Shown: piece by piece, positions 1 to 6,958 of the stretch | How the letters are laid out: every line of letters begins with the position of its first letter | How positions within the stretch are numbered: position 1 is the stretch's first letter | Origin: Brevibacterium antiquum CNRZ 918 | GTDB lineage: Bacteria > Actinomycetota > Actinomycetes > Actinomycetales > Brevibacteriaceae | DNA length: 64,000 bases | Assembly (NCBI RefSeq): GCF_900169145.1 | Contig: NZ_FXZD01000001.1 | Location: 372,001-436,000 of the forward strand | Direction of reading: 5' to 3' | Position numbers and translations under genes: made by a program | The notes under the pieces: generated by a model | Told to the model about the DNA's origin: nothing | Databases searched by the model: none | Seen by the model: only the letters and a program-made list of their open reading frames with translations

Positions 1-1
1 C

Positions 2-1231
2 GGTTCCCACCCGGAATACGCCACCGCAGAATGCGATAACCTCAGCGATCTGCTCACTCAGGACCGGGCGGGCGAGTCCCTGATGATCGATCTGCTGAGT
101 CAGGCTCAGTCGAGCATCGAGGCCGATGGGCTCGGCGGGCGAATCCACATGGTCAAGAACAACACGGACGCTGCCGGGAACTCCTACGGCTCCCATGAGA
201 ACTTCCTCATCCGCCGCAATCTCGACTTCAACCGTCTGACCACAGTGCTGCTTCCCTTCCTCGTCTCCCGTCAGCTGCTGGTGGGTGCCGGAGCCATCAT
301 CCCCGCACAGTCCTCATTCCACCCCGACGTCGAGGCGAACCGGTCGGACATGATGTTCGGTCTCTCGGCTCGTTCGGATGTGATGTGGGAAGGATTGTCG
401 TCGGCGACAACACGTTCACGCCCGATCATCAACGCTCGAGACGAACCGCACGCGGATGCAGAGAAGTACCGTCGTCTCCATGTCATCGTCGGCGATTCCT
501 CGATGTCGACAGCCACCTCGGCGCTCAAGATCGGCTCGGCGGTGCTCATGCTCGACCTCATCGAACAGGGCGCACGGATCCCCGAAAACGGTCTGCGCCA
601 CCCCGTGCGCGACATCCGTCTCGTCGCCAGAGACCTCACCGGGTCGGTGAAGCTCGAGCGCACGGACTCGACGACGATCACACCGCTGAACCTGCTCACG
701 GACTACCGCGACCGTGCTCAAGTTCTCGTGCAGAGGGGCGACCACAGCCTCGGTGATGATGGGATGGCCGAATACGTCATCGATCTGTGGACCCGGATGC
801 TCGAAGCGATTGCAGCTCAAGACTTCTCCGCCGTTGACCGCGAGATCGATTGGGTGATGAAGAAGACGCTCATCGATCGGGCGATGGCCCGCGGCATCGA
901 CGCCGTCACGGATCCCCGGATCTCGCGCCTCGACATCGCCTATCACGACATCACGCCCGACACCGGGCTGTTTCCCAAGCTGGAACGGACCGGGATGGCG
1001 AAGAACCTGGTCTCTCCCGAGGCAAGGGAAAAGGCGAAGGATGTGCCACCGGCGACCACTCGCGCAGCCATCCGCGGCGAATTCGTCCGTGCCGCTCATG
1101 CCGCGCGCCGTGACTACACCGTCGACTGGGTGCATCTGCGACTCAACGACGAATCCGGGCGTGCCGTGGCGCTTAAGAACCCCTTCGAGTCCACACACCC
1201 ACAGGCTGAAGCGCTCATCGCTGGCCTGTAA
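2..1231 (+). CDS. pafA: Pup--protein ligase PafA, 5' end cut by the window
   Basis: PafA uses ATP to link the C-terminal glutamate of the small protein Pup to lysines of target proteins, marking them for the actinobacterial proteasome. The reading frame is open from base 2, so about 409 residues are present and roughly the first 65 are missing. Family signatures are visible: GSHPEYATAECD at the cut end, then KNNTDAAGNSYGSHENFL, SSATTRSRPIIN, EPHADAEKYRRLHVIVGDS and, near the C-terminus, VDWVHLRLND. The same fold serves the deamidase Dop, but these motifs follow PafA rather than Dop. It heads the conserved block with two FKBP genes, pafBC, tatAC and helY. TAA stop; the next gene begins 36 bases later. 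Confidence 0.96.
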   Translation, partial: GSHPEYATAECDNLSDLLTQDRAGESLMIDLLSQAQSSIEADGLGGRIHMVKNNTDAAGNSYGSHENFLIRRNLDFNRLTTVLLPFLVSRQLLVGAGAIIPAQSSFHPDVEANRSDMMFGLSARSDVMWEGLSSATTRSRPIINARDEPHADAEKYRRLHVIVGDSSMSTATSALKIGSAVLMLDLIEQGARIPENGLRHPVRDIRLVARDLTGSVKLERTDSTTITPLNLLTDYRDRAQVLVQRGDHSLGDDGMAEYVIDLWTRMLEAIAAQDFSAVDREIDWVMKKTLIDRAMARGIDAVTDPRISRLDIAYHDITPDTGLFPKLERTGMAKNLVSPEAREKAKDVPPATTRAAIRGEFVRAAHAARRDYTVDWVHLRLNDESGRAVALKNPFESTHPQAEALIAGL

Positions 1232-1267
1232 GATCTCAGTGATCTGGTCTTGAACGAAAGGAACCAC

Positions 1268-2224
1268 GTGCGCACCAAAGTGCTCGCCGTCATCGCGGCC
1301 GCCACACTGCTGCTGTCCGCCTGCGGACAGGGCGAGGAGGCGGAAAACACGACAAGTGCCCCGCCATCCGTTTCGGCCGAGGACGCGAAGTCGACCAGTC
1401 TCGACGACATCACAGTCAAGGGCAAGATGGGTGAGAAGCCGAAGGTCAGCTTCGACGCGCCCCTGGTCGTGGACAAGACCGGAGAGTCCGTCATCAGCGA
1501 GGGCAAGGGCGATAAGGTCGCCGACGGTGAACAGGTCACTGCACAGATGACCTTGGTCTCAGGCACCACCGGCAAGCAGATCGAATCGAGCTACGATTCG
1601 AAGTCACCGGCAGGATTCCCGATGGACAAGAGCCAGATCTCGGAGGAGCTCTACAATGCGCTCCTGGACACGAAGGTCGGGTCGCGCGTGCTCATGTCGC
1701 TCAACGGCAGTGCGCAGCAGGGCCAGCCCGCACAGACTCTCGTCTACGTCATCGACATTGAGAAGACCACGAAGCCCCTGACCCGTGCCGAAGGCAAGCA
1801 GGTCGACCAGTCGAAGAACCCCGTGAAGGTCACGCGGGCCGACGACGGTGAGCCGTCTATTTCGAAGCCGAAGGGCAAGGCCCCGAAGGAACTCGAAACG
1901 TACACGACGATCGAGGGTGACGGACCGAAGGTCAAGGAAGGCCAGAGTGTGGCCGTGCATTACTCCGGTTGGCTCTGGGACGACAATTCGAAGTACTTCG
2001 ACTCGAGCTGGCAGGATGGTCGCGGACCCTTCGCCGTCGATCCCGTCGGTCAGGCCCAGGTCATCGACGGATGGAACGAAGGCCTTGTCGGAGCAAAGGT
2101 CGGCAGCCAGATCGTCCTCGTGGTTCCCCCCGACAAGGGATACGGAGAACAGGGCAGCCCGCCGAACATCCCCGGCAACGCAACCCTGGTTTTCGTCATC
2201 GACGTCCTCTCCGCCCAGGGCTGA
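1268..2224 (+). CDS. FKBP-type peptidyl-prolyl isomerase lipoprotein with tandem FKBP-like domains
   Basis: A secreted, membrane-anchored prolyl isomerase of 318 residues. I take the GTG at 1268 as start because AAAGGA at 1257-1262 is well placed before it; an in-frame TTG at 1250 has no such site. The N-terminus is a lipoprotein signal peptide with lipobox LLSAC and the lipid-anchored cysteine at about residue 19, then a Glu/Ser/Thr linker. The C-terminal 105 residues form a canonical FKBP domain (VAVHYSGWLWDD, then VIDGWNEGL, ending GNATLVFVIDV). Residues about 75-170 look like a second, degenerate FKBP-like domain with a GTTGKQIESS strand and VGSRVLMSL. It lies between pafA and a second FKBP gene, an arrangement common in actinobacteria that lack the compact mycobacterial version. 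Confidence 0.9.
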   Translation: MRTKVLAVIAAATLLLSACGQGEEAENTTSAPPSVSAEDAKSTSLDDITVKGKMGEKPKVSFDAPLVVDKTGESVISEGKGDKVADGEQVTAQMTLVSGTTGKQIESSYDSKSPAGFPMDKSQISEELYNALLDTKVGSRVLMSLNGSAQQGQPAQTLVYVIDIEKTTKPLTRAEGKQVDQSKNPVKVTRADDGEPSISKPKGKAPKELETYTTIEGDGPKVKEGQSVAVHYSGWLWDDNSKYFDSSWQDGRGPFAVDPVGQAQVIDGWNEGLVGAKVGSQIVLVVPPDKGYGEQGSPPNIPGNATLVFVIDVLSAQG

Positions 2225-2283
2225 GTAGATCTCGGCCCGTGGCTGAGAACACACACCACAGAACTACGACATAAGGAGACACC

Positions 2284-2658
2284 ATGAGCAAGCAGAAACC
2301 AGTCGTCGACTTCCCCGGAACTGAAGCTCCGACCGAACTCGTCATCATCGATGACATCATCGGAGACGGCGCCGAGGCGGGCCCCGGCCATACCGTGAGC
2401 GTGAACTACGTGGGCATCGCCCATTCAACCGGTGAAGAGTTCGACGCCTCCTACAACCGCGGCACCCCGCTCGAATTCCGCCTCGGCTCCGGCATGGTCA
2501 TCTCCGGCTGGGACCAGGGCATCCAGGGCATGAAGGTCGGCGGCAGGCGCACCCTGCAGATCCCACCGCACCTGGCCTACGGGGACCAGGGCGCCGGCGG
2601 CGTCATCCAGCCCGGCGAGTCCCTGATCTTCGTCTGCGATCTGGAGAACGTGCGCTGA
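2284..2658 (+). CDS. Cytoplasmic FKBP-type peptidyl-prolyl cis-trans isomerase
   Basis: A 124-residue single-domain FKBP, the usual length for a minimal cytoplasmic prolyl isomerase. It has no signal peptide. The core reads VSVNYVGIAHSTGEEFDASY, then VISGWDQGIQGMKVGGRR and PPHLAYGDQGAGG, which together build the FK506-binding pocket (the Tyr, Asp, Trp and Tyr positions are kept). ATAAGGAGA just upstream is a strong ribosome site for the ATG. It is 59 bases downstream of the lipoprotein FKBP and is probably co-transcribed with pafA. The following gene is on the opposite strand, and the convergent ends are only 29 bases apart. Confidence 0.95.
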   Translation: MSKQKPVVDFPGTEAPTELVIIDDIIGDGAEAGPGHTVSVNYVGIAHSTGEEFDASYNRGTPLEFRLGSGMVISGWDQGIQGMKVGGRRTLQIPPHLAYGDQGAGGVIQPGESLIFVCDLENVR

Positions 2659-2687
2659 GACGCCAACAATGAAACGGGTGCCGAGAC

Positions 2688-3812
2688 TCAGAGCTCGGCA
2701 GCCAACCTGCCCGCCGCGGCTGCAGCAAGAAACGCTGCTGCATCGGCGGGCAGTTTTCGTCCCATCGTCGACAGGCCCACCGGCGAGGACTTGAGCCCTG
2801 CCCACAGACCTTCCACGCTGACAGTGACTTGATCATGCATGTGCAGCATCGGCAGCTGTGCGGCGACGACCTCGGACATGACGGCGGGGTCGATCTCCAT
2901 CTCACGACGGTCCGCCTCGGCGAGGGTGGAGAAGTCCGGGACCGGAATCGTCATTCCGGGACGGGCGACCTCGATCAGAGACGTCAGAGAATGGTGGGAG
3001 ATGCCGAAATGCCTGCCGCGGGCATCGGCATTGGACATGCGCAGGACACCCACCGGGCTCCCACCCAGCAGAGCGGCCGCATTGAGATGCTCACCGGTGA
3101 CGAGACCCGAAAATCCATACTTGGTTCCGGTCCCCAGATTTCCCGGACCCTGCGCGACGATGGCGATATCGGCACCGAGGACATGTTTGGCGGCGAGCAG
3201 GCCCGTGTGAATCGTCACAGCCTCAAGATCGGCGCCCCAGGATTGGCCGGTGCTGATGGTTCCGTGCAGCCACCCTGCGTCCTTCAGCCCGGCCGCAGCC
3301 TGGGAGAAGCTGGCTGGCAGTGCCGCACCGTCGCTGATGACATAGGCGATGCGAAGCTCGGGATCCACCGCACGGATGCCGGCGATGATGGCTGGCAGAG
3401 CCGAATGCAGATCTGCGGCGAGCACAGGCATCCCACTCAGGGATTCTTCCCTGGCGAGGGTCTCATGATGCTCCGATTCCTGATCGTCGACACCGAGGAC
3501 CATCGTCTGCAGGGGGGAGTAACGGTCCTTGACCAAATGACCTGGGCCCTCGGGTGGATCGGCCGGCAGAGCATCGGGCAGTGCCACGATCAGACCGAAG
3601 CCACCTGTGCCCAAGCCTTTGGCCAGGGCCGAGACGTTGAGCAGGACACTATCCCCGACCTGCGGATGCCCGACGGCCTCTGTATAGGCGACCGCCTTGA
3701 CGTGGGTGATCGTCGTGCCCGGCAGCACCTGGTCAATATCGGCCTCGACCTCTGTGTATCCTGGCCGGGTGGAGCGAATCGTGGTCACGGTTCCTCTGCG
3801 CCAATGAATCAT
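2688..3812 (-). CDS. DUF3866 family protein
   Basis: A 374-residue protein of the DUF3866 family, found in actinobacteria and some Firmicutes next to proteasome or Tat genes; no function is established. It starts MIHWRRGTV and has glycine-rich segments (ALAKGLGTGGFG, VAQGPGNLGTGTKYGFSG) and HFGISHHSLTS, which suggest a Rossmann-like alpha/beta enzyme or ligand-binding protein. No signal peptide or membrane segment is visible. It is read away from pafB, leaving 40 bases between the two starts, so both promoters overlap or one is leaderless. The 3' end converges on the small FKBP gene. Confidence 0.85.
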   Translation of the reverse strand: MIHWRRGTVTTIRSTRPGYTEVEADIDQVLPGTTITHVKAVAYTEAVGHPQVGDSVLLNVSALAKGLGTGGFGLIVALPDALPADPPEGPGHLVKDRYSPLQTMVLGVDDQESEHHETLAREESLSGMPVLAADLHSALPAIIAGIRAVDPELRIAYVISDGAALPASFSQAAAGLKDAGWLHGTISTGQSWGADLEAVTIHTGLLAAKHVLGADIAIVAQGPGNLGTGTKYGFSGLVTGEHLNAAALLGGSPVGVLRMSNADARGRHFGISHHSLTSLIEVARPGMTIPVPDFSTLAEADRREMEIDPAVMSEVVAAQLPMLHMHDQVTVSVEGLWAGLKSSPVGLSTMGRKLPADAAAFLAAAAAGRLAAEL

Positions 3813-3852
3813 GGTCCTAAGACTATCGCCCGCATTAGGTTACGGTGGAATT

Positions 3853-4875
3853 GTGAATACGCCCCGCCCCAGCAGACAGAGGCAGCAGACCGAACGTCTG
3901 ATGAACCTGCTGATCGCTCTGAGAGCCGCCCGCGGATGGGTCTCGCGAAAGACTCTGATGAGCGCCATCGACGGATATGCGGGCCTCGACGACATCGCCT
4001 TCGACCGCAAGTTCTCCCGTGACAAGGAACTTCTGCGGCACATGGGAATCACGATCGCCACCCGGGCCGAACACGACGCGTACTCGGATACGGGGGAGAC
4101 CGGGTATCGGATCTCTGCCGATGACTATGCCATGGACGACGTCGAGCTCACCCCCTCCGAGGCCGCCGCAGTGGCAGTGGCTGCGCAGTTCTGGTCTGAC
4201 ACCGAACTCGGCGAGTCCAGCTCCCAGGCGCTGACGAAGCTGCGTGCTCTGGGCATTGACCTCACCAAGGCAGGACCCGGGCACGTTGAGGCCAACCAGG
4301 GTCCCGCCGCACGGAAGTTGGGCAGTGCCAACTTCGCGACCGCCCTCCACCACATCAACGCCCGCGAGGCGATCAGCTTCAAATACCACAAGCCCGGCCA
4401 GAGCCCCCGCAAGGTCAAGCTCGAACCTTACGCACTGCTCAGCCGCGGCGACCGGGTCTACCTGCTGGGACATGACATCGACCGTGATGCCGAACGCACT
4501 TTCCGACTCTCCCGGGTCGAGGGCAAGCTGACGAAGCTCGGCGGACGGGACCCCGGAGACTATGATTTCCCCGCCGATTTCGCTCCGCATGTGGCTTTGA
4601 ACTCGAGCACAGAGATGGCGGTCGTCGCCGAGGCGAAGCTTCGGATCCGTGCCCATCGGGCTGATCCGCTGCGCCGGCGGCAGATCCGCACCGAGGACGA
4701 TGCCATCATCGTCGAGTACACGGATGCGGCCTCCCTGGCCGCAGAGATCGTGAGCTTCGGCAACGTTGTCGAAGTCCTCTCGCCATCGGAGCTGGTTCAG
4801 GCTGTCGAGGACCGACGCCAGACGGTCAGGGAGTCCCTCGAACGACTTGGAGGTCGCAATGTCCTCAGCGCGTGA
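3853..4875 (+). CDS. pafB: WYL-domain transcriptional activator PafB
   Basis: PafB pairs with PafC as the DNA-damage activator PafBC of actinobacteria, which acts independently of LexA. The product is 340 residues from a GTG at 3853 preceded by GGTGGAA; a longer frame from 3811 overlaps the divergent gene and is less likely. Residues about 12-75 are a winged helix-turn-helix (TERLMNLLIALRAARGWVSR, then FDRKFSRDKELLRHMGI). The C-terminal half is the WYL domain, where the signature tripeptide is VYL in GDRVYLLGHD, followed by the WCX extension. The pafC start codon lies inside the end of this gene, so the two are translationally coupled. Confidence 0.93.
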   Translation: MNTPRPSRQRQQTERLMNLLIALRAARGWVSRKTLMSAIDGYAGLDDIAFDRKFSRDKELLRHMGITIATRAEHDAYSDTGETGYRISADDYAMDDVELTPSEAAAVAVAAQFWSDTELGESSSQALTKLRALGIDLTKAGPGHVEANQGPAARKLGSANFATALHHINAREAISFKYHKPGQSPRKVKLEPYALLSRGDRVYLLGHDIDRDAERTFRLSRVEGKLTKLGGRDPGDYDFPADFAPHVALNSSTEMAVVAEAKLRIRAHRADPLRRRQIRTEDDAIIVEYTDAASLAAEIVSFGNVVEVLSPSELVQAVEDRRQTVRESLERLGGRNVLSA

Positions 4876-5746
4876 ACGACTCACCCGGCTGCTCAGCCTG
4901 GTTCCCTACCTCGACGCCCATCCGGGGGCAGATCTCGAGGAGACTGCGGCCTATTTCACCATCGACTCGGACACCCTCATCGATGACCTGCAGCTCCTCT
5001 TCGTGACCGGTCGACCCGGTCACATGCCCGATGACCTCATCGACGCCAGCTGGGAAGGTGGGAAGGTCTACATCTCCAATGCTGAGGAGGTCTCCGTCCC
5101 CGTGAGACTCAGCGCGGAGGAGGCTGGAGTCCTCGTCCTGGCACTCGAACTCATCGACACCCTGCCAGGACTCGACACCGAGGCTGTGCGAACGGCGGCG
5201 CAGAAGCTGAGACTTGCCGCGGGAGAGAATCTCCGCACCCCGGTCGAGGTCAGCCCGATCCCCGCGAACGAGGAGCTCATGGCGTTCCTCAAGCAGGCGA
5301 TCGACTCGGAAGCCGCGGTTCAGATCGATTACTATGTCGGTTCCCGAGACGAACTGACACGCCGGATCATTGCTCCCAGCAAGCTGGTTCCCGGCGCGGA
5401 TTGGTACCTGGATGCTTGGTGCTATGCCGCGCAGGCTCCACGCCGGTTCGCTCTGAGCAGCATTCGCTCCTGGACCCCGGCGGCACATCCGCCGCTGGCC
5501 GTGAGCAATACGCAGTCGAGTGCGCGAGAAGTCACCATGACGCTGTCGCCTGCCGGCGCATGGCTCGCGGATGAACTCGAGTTGAGGCAGCGTGAATACT
5601 TCGCCAATGGTGAACCAAGTGTTCGAATCAGATTCCTGGTGCACTCCGTGGACTGGTTGAGTAGATTCCTACTGTGTCATGCCGACGTCATCACTGATAT
5701 CGACGACAGTGAAGCGGTGGAAGCCGCGCTGACGCGGCTGGACTGA
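4859..5746 (+). CDS. pafC: WYL-domain transcriptional activator PafC
   Basis: Second half of the PafBC DNA-damage activator, 295 residues. The ATG at 4859 is chosen because it sits behind TTGGAGG and overlaps the end of pafB by 17 bases, as expected for a coupled heterodimer. An N-terminal helix-turn-helix (ARERLTRLLSLVPYL) is followed by a WYL domain with the intact signature in GADWYLDAWCY, and by a WCX-like tail. In Mycobacterium PafB and PafC are separate genes, as here; some actinobacteria fuse them. Next comes a 99-base gap and then tatA. Confidence 0.93.
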   Translation: MSSARERLTRLLSLVPYLDAHPGADLEETAAYFTIDSDTLIDDLQLLFVTGRPGHMPDDLIDASWEGGKVYISNAEEVSVPVRLSAEEAGVLVLALELIDTLPGLDTEAVRTAAQKLRLAAGENLRTPVEVSPIPANEELMAFLKQAIDSEAAVQIDYYVGSRDELTRRIIAPSKLVPGADWYLDAWCYAAQAPRRFALSSIRSWTPAAHPPLAVSNTQSSAREVTMTLSPAGAWLADELELRQREYFANGEPSVRIRFLVHSVDWLSRFLLCHADVITDIDDSEAVEAALTRLD

Positions 5747-5807
5747 GACCGGGCTTCGCGCTCGAGCTCTGCCGTGCGGCGAGGATGAAAGGCACAGCCA
5801 CACAGCG

Positions 5808-5813
5808 TAGAAT
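5808..5813 (+). promoter_or_regulatory. Possible -10 box of the tatA promoter
   Basis: TAGAAT lies 32 bases before the tatA ATG, in the only gap of the pafC-tatA stretch. No convincing -35 hexamer is visible at the usual distance, so this is a weak assignment. Confidence 0.3.
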
Positions 5814-5845
5814 CTTTTCGAGCAGACAATAGTCAAGGAGTCCCC

Positions 5846-6127
5846 ATGAAACCGAGTTTCGTGCAGATCGCGATCGTGATCCTCATCATCGTGATCATTT
5901 TCGGCGCACCCAAGCTGCCGGCGCTGGCCAGGAGCCTGGGTCAGTCAATGAAGATCTTCAAATCTGAGGTCAAGGATCTCCGTGATGACGATGAGCCCAA
6001 GAAGACCGAACCGGGTGAGTTGGGCCGCGAGACAGCCGAGAACGACACTTCGTCGACCGCCGAGGCTGCCCGAAAGCCTGAGCAGCCTGCGCAGGAAAAG
6101 CAGGATCCGCAGTCTCACGAGAAGTGA
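5846..6127 (+). CDS. tatA: Twin-arginine translocase subunit TatA
   Basis: Pore-forming subunit of the Tat pathway, which exports folded proteins across the membrane. The 93-residue product has one N-terminal transmembrane helix (about residues 6-20, rich in Ile and Val), the FGAPKLPALARSLG hinge typical of TatA, an amphipathic helix (FKSEVKDL), and a charged Glu/Lys tail. TatA and TatE cannot be separated from sequence alone. CAAGGAG precedes the ATG. The stop codon overlaps the tatC start in a GTGA junction. No tatB is present in this window. Confidence 0.95.
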   Translation: MKPSFVQIAIVILIIVIIFGAPKLPALARSLGQSMKIFKSEVKDLRDDDEPKKTEPGELGRETAENDTSSTAEAARKPEQPAQEKQDPQSHEK

Positions 6128-6951
6128 AAGAGCAGAACGACCGGCGATCGTCTTCGGCACGTAAGAAGAACCCCGAGCGGAAGATGCCCGTCGTCGGGCA
6201 TCTCATCGAACTCCGAAACCGTTCCCTGGTCGCGGCGATCGCGATCGTCCTCGGTGCCGTCGCCGGCTGGTTCCTCTACGATCCTGTCCTCGACATTCTG
6301 CAGGAACCGATCCGCAGCATCCGGGCTTCGGGCGACCGAACGGCTGAGATCAACTTCGCCGGAGTCGCCTCCCCGTTCGATCTGAAGATCAAACTGTCAT
6401 TCTTCATCGGCATCTTCCTGTCCTGCCCGATCTGGCTCTATGAAGTCTGGGCATTCATCGTTCCGGGGCTGACGAAGAAGGAGAAGCTCTATTCGTTCGG
6501 TTTCCTCGGCGCAGCCATTCCGCTGTTCCTCGCGGGATCGACGATGGCCTTCTTCGCCCTTCCCAACGCTGTCAAGGCATTGACGTCATTCACCCCAGAA
6601 GGCGGCACGAACATCATCCCGGCACAGGACTATCTGAGCTTCGTGATGGTCATCATCGTTGTCTTCGGTCTGGCGTTCGTCCTTCCGGTGCTCATGGTCG
6701 GGCTCAACATGATGGGGATCCTCTCGGCCGTGAGGATCCAGAAATCTTGGCGGGTGATCGTGATGATCGTGTTCCTGTTCGCCGCTATTGCCACCCCCAC
6801 TCCCGACGCACTGTCTATGTTCTTCCTCGTGATCCCGATGATGACGCTGTTCTGTGCGGCGTGGATTATCTGCGTGATCAGCGACCGGAGACGCAAGAAG
6901 CGACTCATCGCCCAGGGCCTGTGGGTCGACCCCGACGAACCGATTGACTGA
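6124..6951 (+). CDS. tatC: Twin-arginine translocase subunit TatC
   Basis: Polytopic receptor subunit of the Tat translocase, 275 residues with six predicted membrane helices. It starts at a GTG overlapping the tatA stop. The signature near the N-terminus, PVVGHLIELRNRSLVAA, and the cytoplasmic PFDLKIKLSFF segment form the signal-peptide binding site. The C-terminus is basic (SDRRRKKRL). Helices follow at LSFFIGIFLSCPIWLYEVW, at the AAIPLFLAG segment, and around VMVIIVVFGLAFVLPVLMV. The neighbouring helY follows almost immediately, as in Mycobacterium. Confidence 0.95.
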   Translation: MKEQNDRRSSSARKKNPERKMPVVGHLIELRNRSLVAAIAIVLGAVAGWFLYDPVLDILQEPIRSIRASGDRTAEINFAGVASPFDLKIKLSFFIGIFLSCPIWLYEVWAFIVPGLTKKEKLYSFGFLGAAIPLFLAGSTMAFFALPNAVKALTSFTPEGGTNIIPAQDYLSFVMVIIVVFGLAFVLPVLMVGLNMMGILSAVRIQKSWRVIVMIVFLFAAIATPTPDALSMFFLVIPMMTLFCAAWIICVISDRRRKKRLIAQGLWVDPDEPID

Positions 6952-6958
6952 GAGAAGC

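Noticed and set aside
2829..4022. 397-codon frame opposite the DUF3866 gene
   Set aside because: Antisense shadow running across two real genes; composition is unlike any protein.
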